The translations under genes and the position numbers were made by a program. DNA of 64,000 nucleotides from Liolophura sinensis (taxonomy: Eukaryota > Mollusca > Polyplacophora > Chitonida > Chitonidae). The stretch covers positions 25,971,915 through 26,035,914 of the forward strand of contig NC_088297.1 of NCBI RefSeq assembly GCF_032854445.1. Direction: 5' to 3'. Of this stretch, positions 56,001 to 62,639 are shown piece after piece; positions within the stretch are counted from its first letter, which is position 1; each line of letters begins with the position of its first letter. The notes under the pieces are model-generated. The model was given only the letters and a program-made list of their open reading frames with translations, had not been told where the DNA came from and made no database searches.

Positions 56001-56579
56001 GTAAGAAACCTTCCATTTTGATTGTAGGTGCAGACATCAGCAATGTAAAAGAAGCTGATGCAGGGAAGTTGTTGGCAGATACGCTCAGATGGTACATGTG
56101 TGATTTGGGCATCCCAGATGGTATTTCCGTGTTTGGTTACACAAAGGATGACATCCCAGCTCTGGTCAAGGGCACATTGCCCCAGGTACCGTAACATTAA
56201 ATTGTTCAACTATTTATTGTTGAACAGGAATTGTTTACAGGTAGATTATAAACTTGACATTCAGCGTTATTTCCCTGATTTCTCAAGTGTGTTACCTGGT
56301 AGCAGATAGGTGTCTGATAAGTTACATATATTGTCTAAAGCTTCCTCACTGCAACACCAAGCAGGACCCCTGTTAACACCGGACCCCATTCTAAAAACAT
56401 TAATGTACAAATTTGTACGTGTACATGTGTAGCATATTAAATATTTGTTTGAAGTACGTAGTAGTTCCATGCATTTGTTTTTTCTTTTTCTCCAGCATCG
56501 TGTGATAAAGCTTTCACCGCGGCCAGTAGATGAGGAATCTTTGACACAGATGTTTGAGAACACACTGAATGTATATTGA
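28358..56579 (+). CDS. ADHFE1: Hydroxyacid-oxoacid transhydrogenase, mitochondrial (iron-containing alcohol dehydrogenase family)
   Basis: The product transfers hydride from gamma-hydroxybutyrate to 2-oxoglutarate, giving succinic semialdehyde and 2-hydroxyglutarate, in mitochondria. Secure exons are 33765-33829, 34050-34103, 41116-41270, 47435-47631, 48015-48093, 50067-50172, 52499-52651, 53282-53380, 55166-55256, 55576-55672, 56028-56185 and 56496-56579, with 28358-28413 as a candidate earlier exon. Phases agree at every junction and the secure set encodes about 445 residues, against 467 for the human protein. Landmarks in order: [33 protein letters not shown], the nucleotide-binding [78 protein letters not shown] and ALVKGTLPQ. 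The metal-ligand Asp and His positions of the family are kept. An extra A in the run at 48042-48045 breaks the frame in the fifth secure exon. The start codon and most of the targeting peptide were not located. Introns hold the largest arrays of the window. Confidence 0.93.
29015..29359 (+). mobile_element. SINE family 2, full-length, with perfect 14-bp target-site duplication
   Basis: The tRNA-like head has an A box ('gcacagttggtagagcg') and a B-box-like 'ggatcaatccttgatcga'. A long central body follows, then the 3' end 'aattgttgagtacgacg', 'ttaaaccccaagcac' and a 'tcactcact' run. 'tacttgtaggagat' flanks it on both sides (29001-29014 and 29360-29373), so the insertion is recent. The tail differs from family 1 but shares 'tgagtacg', suggesting related 3' domains. 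Confidence 0.92.
29570..30338. repeat. 32-bp minisatellite, about 24 copies
   Basis: The unit reads 'gtcagagggcactgatgttc' then 'cctgagttacaa'. A shorter variant, 'gtcagagaacactgaaattacaa', recurs three times (about 29765, 30008 and 30130), a sign of segmental duplication inside the array. It leads directly into the next array. Confidence 0.95.
30339..33585. repeat. 55/47-bp satellite with 471-bp higher-order repeat
   Basis: About 60 units start 'ctgtttccactgtgagtaat' and continue 'gactgaccacacatgtgg'. They end either 'ataaccgagtggctcag' (55 bp) or 'atgactaag' (47 bp). The pattern of long and short units from 31792 to 32297 is repeated from 32263 to 32768, an offset of 471 bp. Every unit contains the donor-like GTGAGTAA on the plus strand. 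Confidence 0.95.
33588..33710 (+). mobile_element. SINE family 1, 5'-truncated copy
   Basis: 'cctgcagacagtcatgggtg', 'ccatcataatactggccacc' and 'aaatattcttgagtacattg' followed by 'aaacgccaatcaaatagat' match the family body and tail. It ends about 55 bases before the ADHFE1 exon at 33765. Confidence 0.78.
33765..33829 (+). CDS. ADHFE1: ADHFE1 exon, start of mature protein
   Basis: Acceptor 'taattattttacag', donor 'gtgagt'. It encodes [21 protein letters not shown]. The final EYAFE aligns with the (D)YAFE at the beginning of the conserved region of vertebrate ADHFE1; the preceding part is linker. Confidence 0.88.
34050..34103 (+). CDS. ADHFE1: ADHFE1 exon, 18 codons
   Basis: Acceptor 'tgttttgtttcag', donor 'gtgagt'. 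It encodes [18 protein letters not shown], nearly residue for residue the family segment after YAFE. The initial ATG is internal, not a start. A 65-bp satellite of nearly 6.8 kb begins about 50 bases downstream. Confidence 0.92.
34155..40955. repeat. 65-bp satellite, about 104 copies
   Basis: This is the largest array in the window. It fills the ADHFE1 intron between 34103 and 41116. The unit is 'ttaagtgttcccctccacag', 'tgctgttaggagtaaatgg', then 'tgtgagggactcagtcagac' and 'agtgtg'. Frequent variants are 'cccctccacag' versus 'cccctccacaa' and 'gttttgccctctacaa'. Blocks of several units are duplicated within the array. Confidence 0.95.
41116..41270 (+). CDS. ADHFE1: ADHFE1 exon ending at a satellite-forming donor
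   Basis: Acceptor 'ctggtttcag', donor 'gtacat'. It encodes [20 protein letters not shown] and runs to [12 protein letters not shown] plus two bases of a Ser codon completed at 47435. The last 40 bases are the first, divergent copy of the exon half of the 110-bp satellite. Reading through the donor reaches a stop within about 65 bases. Confidence 0.92.
41231..45835 (+). repeat. 110-bp satellite spanning an ADHFE1 exon-intron junction, about 41 copies
   Basis: Each unit contains 40 bases like the end of the exon at 41116-41270 (gttgaacctacagatatgag at the junction), the donor 'gtacatgata' and 70 intron bases ending 'ggatgacattcc'. Register is kept at 110 bp throughout, apart from a 3-base loss near 45420. 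The last copy decays after 45785 ('gtacatggactattcatttt'). Confidence 0.95.
45935..46940. repeat. 31-bp minisatellite, about 32 copies
   Basis: The unit is 'gagctgagattacatactgc' then 'agtggcagttt', with 'ttggccattt' variants. It lies in the same intron as the 110-bp satellite. Confidence 0.95.
47068..47305 (+). mobile_element. SINE family 1, missing the A-box end
   Basis: Starts at 'cagcgtaatgacccatgag' and continues through 'ggtctgtcagcagcctgcag' and 'tgaaatattcttgaatacag' to 'caagtaaataaatcaa'. The first 30 or so bases of the tRNA-like head are lost. Confidence 0.82.
47305..47405. repeat. 22-bp tandem repeat, about 4 copies
   Basis: 'ttttgaccccttctttttgc' followed by 'ca', repeated with decay just upstream of the exon at 47435. 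Its pyrimidine-rich strand lies in the branch-point/acceptor neighbourhood. Confidence 0.8.
47435..47631 (+). CDS. ADHFE1: ADHFE1 exon with nucleotide-binding GGGS motif
   Basis: Acceptor 'actttaatcag', donor 'gtaact'. It encodes [20 protein letters not shown], then [20 protein letters not shown] and [14 protein letters not shown] ... KPLIA. The GGGS-x-x-D-x-x-K pattern is the dinucleotide-binding signature of iron-containing alcohol dehydrogenases. Confidence 0.95.
48015..48093 (+). CDS. ADHFE1: ADHFE1 exon with apparent one-base insertion
   Basis: Acceptor 'ttgtctttcag', donor 'gtacat'. The first half reads [10 protein letters not shown] in the expected frame. The second half reads [16 protein letters not shown] only in the next frame. 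The shift falls in AAAA at 48042-48045, where three A's would restore both exon phases. Sequencing error, a null allele or a decaying gene are all possible; every other exon is intact. Confidence 0.85.
48105..49185. repeat. 14-bp minisatellite with 70-bp higher-order repeat
   Basis: The basic unit is 'agagctacacggcc' (about 75 copies). From about 48675 to 49110 a five-unit block of 70 bp, containing 'aacggtcatatttacatgtc', repeats about six times. It starts a few bases after the ADHFE1 exon ending at 48093. Confidence 0.95.
49235..49350 (+). mobile_element. SINE family 1, 3' fragment
   Basis: 'cccaccataatgctgggc', 'aagtgaaatattctgagt' and 'ccaattaaataaataaataa' match the family 3' half. Confidence 0.75.
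49500..49738. repeat. 16-17-bp minisatellite, about 14 copies
   Basis: Units of 'ttccacaccaaagaatg' and 'tcctacaccaaagaatt'. Short open frames on both strands are repeat products. Confidence 0.93.
50067..50172 (+). CDS. ADHFE1: ADHFE1 exon with metal-ligand Asp
   Basis: Acceptor 'gtatctattacag', donor 'gtttgt' (non-consensus in its later positions). It encodes [19 protein letters not shown] and ends GFDSL plus TG of the Cys codon. The Asp in VDPLHTL corresponds to the first metal ligand region of the family. Confidence 0.92.
50215..50760. repeat. 18-21-bp minisatellite after the exon ending at 50172
   Basis: The unit is 'gatgatgtgtttatactgg' with 'atta', 'agat' and 'atga' variants and a block-level duplication (about 50230-50330 and on). 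The motif 'tatactggatt' also occurs in the adjacent exon at about 50150-50160. Confidence 0.93.
50822..51110. repeat. 32-bp minisatellite with embedded AG|GTGA, about 9 copies
   Basis: The unit is 'ttttaggtgaataagctgat' then 'gacttatggcca'. The first copy reads 'ttttaggtgagtaag', an acceptor-like tract directly abutting a donor consensus. Confidence 0.92.
51225..52240. repeat. 85-bp minisatellite, about 12 copies
   Basis: The unit runs 'actaaggctgtctgcatttc', 'acccccagctggagggctgg', 'ggttacttagactgtattta' and 'ccggtatcagggacgtcttg'. Each copy has a pyrimidine tract ending in CAG. Roughly 60-codon open frames recur at 85-base spacing and are products of the repeat. Confidence 0.95.
52350..52475 (+). 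mobile_element. SINE fragment
   Basis: 'tgccaaaggttactggttt', 'aagtgaaacattcttgaac' and 'cagtcaaataaatgaacaa' resemble family 3 middle and family 1 tail blocks. It ends about 25 bases before the exon at 52499. Confidence 0.6.
52499..52651 (+). CDS. ADHFE1: ADHFE1 exon with HALE and [11 protein letters not shown] motifs
   Basis: Acceptor 'tttctgttttag', donor 'gtgggt'. It encodes (C)[18 protein letters not shown], then [13 protein letters not shown] and LCKDYLKR. The His of HALE is the conserved metal-binding position. Confidence 0.94.
53282..53380 (+). CDS. ADHFE1: ADHFE1 exon, [12 protein letters not shown] segment
   Basis: Acceptor 'ctctgttccag', donor 'gtatgt'. It encodes [19 protein letters not shown] and [13 protein letters not shown] plus TG. 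The donor and about five exon bases are contained in every unit of the 31-bp array that follows immediately. Confidence 0.94.
53372..53990 (+). repeat. 31-bp array containing the ADHFE1 donor at 53380
   Basis: About 20 copies of 'cccatttgtggtatgttcat' plus 'ggtacattcat'. The first copy is the real junction ('cacttgtg|gtatgttcatg'). Some units carry 'gtaaattcacag' in place of 'gtatgttcatg'. Confidence 0.93.
54206..55183 (+). repeat. 41-bp array containing the ADHFE1 acceptor at 55165
   Basis: About 23-24 copies of 'tcatggaatgagttaccctg' followed by 'tctggtgtgattctgttgaag'. The last copy runs into the real exon, which starts with the same 18 bases. Copies at 54301-54305 and near 54870-54879 have TAG at the acceptor position; most have AAG and the terminal copy has CAG. 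Confidence 0.94.
55166..55256 (+). CDS. ADHFE1: ADHFE1 exon, HGMSYP segment, preceded by its own satellite
   Basis: Acceptor 'tctgttgcag', donor 'gtgggt'. It encodes [18 protein letters not shown] and then ends DHPIV. The HGMSYP His is a conserved metal ligand. The acceptor and first 18 exon bases are the unit core of the 41-bp array running up to this point; only this last copy has CAG at the acceptor. Confidence 0.94.
55576..55672 (+). CDS. ADHFE1: ADHFE1 exon, PHGLSVV segment
   Basis: Acceptor 'ctatgttcacag', donor 'gtattg'. It encodes [19 protein letters not shown] and [10 protein letters not shown]. The His in PHGL is a conserved active-site residue of the family. Confidence 0.93.
55696..55757. 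repeat. Perfect 23-bp inverted repeat with 16-base loop
   Basis: The left arm is 55696-55718 (starts cttgaaacttttatg, ends aaaactag). The right arm, 55735-55757, is its exact reverse complement. It lies in the ADHFE1 intron 23 bases after the donor at 55672, and either strand could fold into a hairpin. Confidence 0.9.
56028..56185 (+). CDS. ADHFE1: ADHFE1 exon, ALVKGTLPQ segment
   Basis: Acceptor 'ttttgattgtag', donor 'gtaccg'. It encodes [20 protein letters not shown], then [20 protein letters not shown] and ALVKGTLPQ, with strong family agreement. Confidence 0.93.
56496..56579 (+). CDS. ADHFE1: ADHFE1 terminal exon
   Basis: Acceptor 'tctttttctccag'. It encodes [20 protein letters not shown] and ENTLNVY, with stop TGA at 56577-56579. 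The RxxKLxPRP pattern and the short tail ending in Tyr match the vertebrate C-terminus. Confidence 0.93.
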   Translation, partial: HRVIKLSPRPVDEESLTQMFENTLNVY

Positions 56580-56671
56580 GACCTTTTACTGACGGCCTGT
56601 GTTATTCATAGATAGAAACACAGGGTTGAAGACACACTGAGAACTTTGACTAACTGACAGTGTTATTCATA

Positions 56672-56677
56672 AATAAA
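56672..56677 (+). promoter_or_regulatory. Likely ADHFE1 polyadenylation signal
   Basis: AATAAA lies 93 bases after the ADHFE1 stop, before the 83-85-bp downstream array. It is a single-motif call without transcript evidence. Confidence 0.4.
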
Positions 56678-56689
56678 AACACAGAAATA

Positions 56690-57650
56690 ATGCTACGGTC
56701 ATTTTAATACAAAGATGTCAGAGAACAAAGCTCATTCTCATTCACACAAAACTCAACTGATCTATGTTCTCACAAATCTGGGATACATGTAAGATCTAGG
56801 TACTGAGAACAAAGCTCAATCCCATTCACACAAAAGTCTACTGATCTATGTTCTCACAAATCTGGGATACATGTAAGATCTAGGTACTGAGAACAAAGCT
56901 CAATCCCATTCACACAAAACTTTACTGATCTATGTTCTCACAACTCTGGGATACATCTAAGATCTAGGTACTGAGAACAAAGCTCAATCCCATTCAACAA
57001 AACTCTACTGATCTATGTTCTCACAAATCTGGGATACATGTAAGATCTAGGAACTGACAACAAAGCTCAGTCCCATTCACACAAAAGTCTACTGATCTAT
57101 GTTCTCACAAATCTGGGATACATGTAAGATCTAGGTACTGAGAACAAAGCTCAGTCCAGTTCACACAAAAGTCTACTGATCTATGCTCTCACAACTTTGG
57201 GATACATGTAAGATCTAGGTACTGAGAACAAAGCTCAGTCCCATTCACACAAAACTTTACTGATCTATGTTCTCACAACTTTGGGATACATGTAAGATCT
57301 AGGTACTGAGAACAAAGCTCAATCCCATTCAACAAAACTTTACTGATCTATGTTCTCACAACTTTGGGATACATGTAAGATCTAGGTACTGAGAACAAAG
57401 CTCAATCCCATTCAACAAAACTTTACTGATCTATGTTCTCACAACTTTGGGATACATGTAAGATCTAGGTACTGAGAACAAAGCTCAATCCCATTCAACA
57501 AAACTTTACTGATCTATGTTCTCACAACTCTGGGATACATGTAAGATCTAGGTACTGAGAACAAAGCTCAATCCCATTCAACAAAACTTTACTGATCTAT
57601 GTTCTCACAACTCTGGGATACATGATGTAAGATCTAGGTACTGAGAAATT
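56690..57650. repeat. 83-85-bp minisatellite downstream of ADHFE1, about 11-12 copies
   Basis: The unit is 'actgagaacaaagctcaatc', 'ccattcaacaaaacttta', 'ctgatctatgttctcacaac' and 'tttgggatacatgtaagatc' then 'taggt'. It starts just past the putative polyadenylation signal. Confidence 0.93.
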
Positions 57651-59625
57651 GACATTAGAGAGAGAAAAAAAGGCTGGTTTGTCATGTTCAGCTTAAGTTG
57701 GAAGTTATTGTACAGGTATCAGACAAGACAATCATCTGCAGTCATTTTCATTTGCTCCAAGGGGAAAACACTTTATAACCTACTGGGCAGAACAGTCAGA
57801 GTAAAATTGGTGTTCACAGAACAAGCCAGTTGGTCCAAACAGCGGGCCAGTCAAATTAACACCACAGTTTTATTCCATGTGAAAGTATAGAGTGTTGTAT
57901 TTTTACAGTAGCAGAGTCAAATTCAGCTATTTTAATGTTAAAACTTGTCTAAGATTCCTACATGCAGTAGTTATATGGTGCTAATATTAATGCTAATCAA
58001 CTGTTTACATTACGTGTCGTATTATATGATGGGTTATATTTTATTTTCTCCAGAGATGTGTGGGCACTTATCCATGGATTGTATTATCAAGACAGAACTT
58101 AATATTTATATACATTAATACTTGTCTTATCATTCACGTGATTCTTAATGCATGGTAAATTATCAAATTTGCGTCCTTGTTTTTTTTTTTTGTATGTCAC
58201 GTAATTTCTCTTTAATAACATTAATTAATCATGTTATATTTTTAAAAGCGAAAGTAAATCATTGCTTAACATTTTACTCCAGTATACACATACTTGTAAC
58301 GTATTGATATTCACATGTGATTGGTTGTGCATTGATCTGTATTTGATTCTTTAGTTGATGACAAATTCAGTTTAAATTCACTCATTTACCTCATGTACAT
58401 CCAAGGTTTTAATTTAATAAAATTCTGCACTTCATTAAACAGATGTACTGAGTATTGAATCTTATGCATATCTATGCTTAAACATTTGCTCTGACGTCAC
58501 ACTATTGTCTGCAAAGTATTTTTTTTCAAAGAATCCACTTGCGAGTGAGAGGCTTGAACTGTGAAGGGTGATGACGTTTACCACCTGAGTGTGGCTTTGA
58601 TTGATGTACAGTAGAGCGTGACTAAAAAACCCACAAACACACACAAAGCTTTAAAACATTCCAATATCCCACTGAGTTATCCGGGAAGACCGTGCTGTAC
58701 AGTCTTCTTCTTTTAGACGATTTTAAACGTTTGTTGTGACGTCAATCCTTGGTCTAATCAATCATAAGAATGTTATACATCCATTCCTTTCTGATCAATG
58801 TGACATTTTTGTTCTTCAACTTCATTTCAAATACACCAAATGTTGCCAGAGTGAGACAAGGCAGCTTGGAGTCATCAGTTCTCTTAGGCACAAATATGAA
58901 CAGGAAAACAGAGTTTGTACTAAGGTGGACAGGTAGGTCTAATTTGTCGCATTCCGATTATGAACATTTTGGATATTTTGAAGCCTGGTTATGTCAATGC
59001 AACAGAAATTGTTTAATCTACTATCAGACTTCCCCAGATTATGCGTAAACTTCAATCAATTCAGATTTACTTTCCCGCATAATTAATTCCCACAATCTTA
59101 CACACCCAGTGTATGCTCATGTAGTAACCTATAACGAGTACAACAGACTGGACTCCCATTGGCTAAAAGCTCTAATGCTTTTGCACTAAAACTTCATGTA
59201 ACACCATCACGAAAGATCAACAATGCTATGTATTATTTTCAACTATGCAAATAAAGCGGCTGAGCTGCCTTGAAAGTGCATTCGCTGACGCTAATTTTGA
59301 TGTAACATTATTTTCTCATTTGTTTGAAATGATACTGCACGATTCTTGAAAAAGAATACCACAAACACTTTTTAAGTAGGAGAAACAACTCAGAACAGTT
59401 CTGTGCAACGCTCTGCATCTTATGGATTCTCTTTCAAGAATCAACTGATGCTCGTTGTTTCTTCACTACTTAACATGCAGTTTATATTTCTATTTACAAC
59501 AATCCACAATAAGGCTGTTTCCATGGACATGCAATTACATTTGAGTTACTTCATATGATTACTTGACACATTGTTACAGTGTTTCCACAGCTGATGCTTT
59601 GACAACTGCGATTCTACCCCATCAT
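57651..59625. other. Intergenic stretch without recognised genes
   Basis: AT-rich sequence with short open frames only. An imperfect inverted repeat of about 17 bp occurs at 59341-59357 and 59424-59441 ('gattcttgaaaaagaat' against 'attctctttcaagaatc'). Confidence 0.4.
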
Positions 59626-59627
59626 TC

Positions 59628-60560
59628 TACCCCACCAATGAACCCTTTGTCCTGTATGTTAACACTGGGACGTGTTCTCCACCAATGAACCTTTGTCCTG
59701 TATGTTAACACTGGGACGTGTTCTCCACCAATGAACCCTTTATCCTGTGTGTTAACACTGGGACGTGTTCTCCACCAGTGAACCTTTGTCCTGTGTGTTA
59801 ACACTGGGACGTGTTCCCCACCAGTGAACCTTTGCCCTGTGTGTTAACACTGGGACGTGTTCTCCACCAAGGAACCTTTGCCCTGTGTGTTAACACTGGG
59901 ACGTGTTCTCCACCAAGGAACCTTTGTCCTGTGTGTTAACACTGGGACGTGTTCTCCACCAAGGAACCTTTGTCCTGTCTATTAACACTGGGACGTGTTC
60001 TCCACCAAGGAACCTTTGTCCTGTGTGTTAACACTGGGACGTGTTCTCCACCAAGGAACCTTTGTCCTGTGTGTTAACACTGGGACGTGTTCTCCACCAA
60101 GGAACCTTTGTCCTGTGTGTTAACACTGGGACGTGTTCTCCACCAAGGAACCTTTGTCCTGTGTGTTAACACTGGGACGTGTTCTCCACCAATGAACCTT
60201 TGTCCTGTGTGTTAACACTGGGACGTGTTCTCCACCAATGAACCTTTGTCCTGTGTGTTAACACTGGGACGTGTTCTCCACCAATGAACCTTTGTCCTGT
60301 ATGTTAACACTGGGACGTGTTCTCCACCAATGAACCTTTGTCCTGTCTGTTAACACTGGGACGTGTTCTCCACCAAGGAACCTTTGTCCTGTATGTTAAC
60401 ACTGAGACGTGTTCTCCACCAAGGAACCTTTGTCCTGTCTGTTAACACTGGGACGTGTTCTCCACCAAGGAACCTTTGTCCTGTGTGTTAACACTGGGAC
60501 GTGTTCCCCACCAATGAACCTTTGTCCTGTGTGTTGACACTGGGATGTGTTCCACTGGCT
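59628..60560. repeat. 46-bp minisatellite, about 20 copies
   Basis: The unit is 'accaatgaacctttgtcctg' then 'tgtgttaacactgggacgtg' and 'ttctcc', with an 'accaagg' variant in the centre of the array. Confidence 0.95.
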
Positions 60561-60820
60561 CTGTGTTGATGCGTGTGTTAAAGAACCACTTGATTGAGTG
60601 AACAGAAACCATCTTGTCAGTTCAAGGAATCATATTTCCATGCTTACAATATTTTAATAACGCAGTAAATGATGTGGTATCTTAATACTTGCAAACAATC
60701 TCTAAGATGAAATAGAATTTCTAAGGAAGTTTTGGCAAAGCAAGTATGAATATAGCAGATACTGCTTAGTGAACTCATGGAGAAATACAAGCATTTGGTA
60801 TCAAAATTGAACAATACACA

Positions 60821-61055
60821 CTCAAAAAATAATCTGTTAATTTGAAGAGACCATCTGTTGTCTGAGTGATGGTAGAATGTATTCTGTTATTACAACCTAA
60901 CGATCTGTCGTATTCAACAGAATATCCTGATCGGCTAATACAATCTTTCTGTTGATTTAACATAAAATTTGTGCTGTATTGAACAGAATAATGTGCTGCA
61001 ATGACATCAATCGGACAACAGACTTTCTGTTAAATTTAACAGATTATTTTTTGAG
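60821..61055. mobile_element. MITE with perfect 20-bp terminal inverted repeats
   Basis: 'ctcaaaaaataatctgttaa' at 60821-60840 is exactly reverse-complemented at 61036-61055. The 235-bp element has no coding capacity and repeats 'aacagaat' / 'attctgtt' words inside. No clear target duplication is visible, so the superfamily is left open. Confidence 0.82.
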
Positions 61056-61059
61056 AGTA

Positions 61060-62230
61060 ACCATAAACAACAAGCTGTTTAACGTGAGTATACAGTGTTT
61101 GGATAACTCAACTTTGCTAAACATTGCCAAGCAGGAGAATCTGACTGAAGCTTGCTAAAACATTTATCCCAGAACCATACGATTTTCACAGGGTCAACAG
61201 GTTATAATCTTATATAATTGCAGAACCTGTAAAAACACAACACTGTAAGGTTCCAGTTAAAATGAGTGGAAGTTGATCAGCAGCATTAAATGTATTATCT
61301 ACAGACATAAATAACGGTATAAATATGTCAATATATAATAAAGGTAAAATTGGTAAAACAGTAGTTGCACTGAAAGTTTTAAAAAATGCATAATCTGAAT
61401 TAATAATGTAAATATTTACAAATGAGATTTCTTCCTTTTTTTTGACAATGCAATGCAGAAAGAAAATATTCATCGTAATTTCACAAATAAATATTTACTG
61501 CAACAGTATAAGCAAACAAAACACAATATAGTAAGAATTTATTGCATCAGGACTACCTACTTTTCTGACTAATGCTCGGGCAGAACGTGAAGTATGTTTA
61601 AAAGCAAACCTGTGAATTATCTTCAAATCACTATTTTTCTTCCCTAAAACTGTACAAGTGCTTATTAAAATCTCTATCAGACTAAATGTGATATGTGAGG
61701 AGCAATATTCGCTGACCATGCAGCAAACATGTTTCTGGCACATTGGTTTAGCCTTTAGCTCCTTAAATTAACAGAAAACTCACAGATTTTCTTGTAAATT
61801 TTCTCACAAATATTTCAATAGTCAGGACTAAGTAGAAATGGTAGAAAACCTTTATATGATCAATAACCGATCGACAATCAATATATTATTCAGTAACCTT
61901 TTAGCAACATATGTTTATAGCAATCTTTCCCCGAACCATTTACCATTTCACAGTTTCCTATCTTTTTGGAGAATTTTCATTTTTGCATTTGATATGCAGA
62001 AGGATCTTGCAAGACTCACAGACAGTATAGGCAAAAGGGCCCTATATTCATGATATTGCTACAAATAACTACCAATAAAACTCCTGTAATTCCTCAACCT
62101 GTTTGCACATTTGCAAGGACTTTATTTAAGCACACATGTATTCTGAAGGGATTCGGTACTGACTGATAAAATCATACTTTTTGTGAAGCAAATTCCACCT
62201 ATGCAGTATACCCACTATTTTTGGATCACA
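61060..62230. other. Intergenic stretch between the MITE and the synthetase gene
   Basis: No supported gene. Low-complexity AT-rich sequence; the open frames on either strand lack domains or splice context. TTTATT at 62121-62126 (AATAAA on the minus strand) is a possible polyadenylation signal for the synthetase gene. Confidence 0.35.
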
Positions 62231-62237
62231 TCCCAGA

Positions 62238-62362
62238 GCTTGACCAGCCAAACGGGGAAGGTCTGCCAGCAACCTGCGGATGGTCCTCCCACCATAATGC
62301 CGGCTGCCGTCGGATAAGTGAAATATGTTGTAAAACAACAATGCAAAAAATAAATAAATAAA
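62238..62362 (+). mobile_element. SINE family 1, 5'-truncated copy
   Basis: 'ggaaggtctgccagcaacct', 'cccaccataatgccggctgc' and a tail 'aataaataaataaa'. Part of the middle is missing. It lies just beyond the synthetase stop codon, possibly in its 3' UTR. Confidence 0.8.
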
Positions 62363-62411
62363 CCAAACATGACCTATCAAGGGAGACAACTTAAGTTGGT
62401 AACCTGTCTAT

Positions 62412-62639
62412 TCACCTCAGTAGATCATAGCCTATGAGCTCATCTGCAATGGCATCACACAGTGAAATGAGCTGAAATGGCGGATGTTGACTGATCTCCA
62501 GAGCGTGCGGCAGAGAGTCTGTGATCCAGAACGATTTTATGGGCAGCCCCGAATCGATGAACCGCTGCCAGGAGTTGTTAGGGAAGACTCCATGAGTGAC
62601 ATAGCAACTCACGCATGCAGCTCCCTTCTCCATCAAAGC
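62412..62639 (-). CDS. PRPP synthetase-like terminal exon
   Basis: On the minus strand the acceptor 'ttctgttctcag' precedes 62639. Seventy-five codons and a stop encode [20 protein letters not shown] through to ELIGYDLLR. The Met 32 bases upstream is intronic, not a start. Phase 0 agrees with the upstream donor. Confidence 0.85.
   Translation of the reverse strand, partial: ALMEKGAACVSCYVTHGVFPNNSWQRFIDSGLPIKSFWITDSLPHALEISQHPPFQLISLCDAIADELIGYDLLR

Noticed and set aside
58736-59048. Two overlapping plus-strand frames of 66 and 92 codons
   Set aside because: No recognisable domain, no flanking exons in phase, and composition like the surrounding intergenic DNA.
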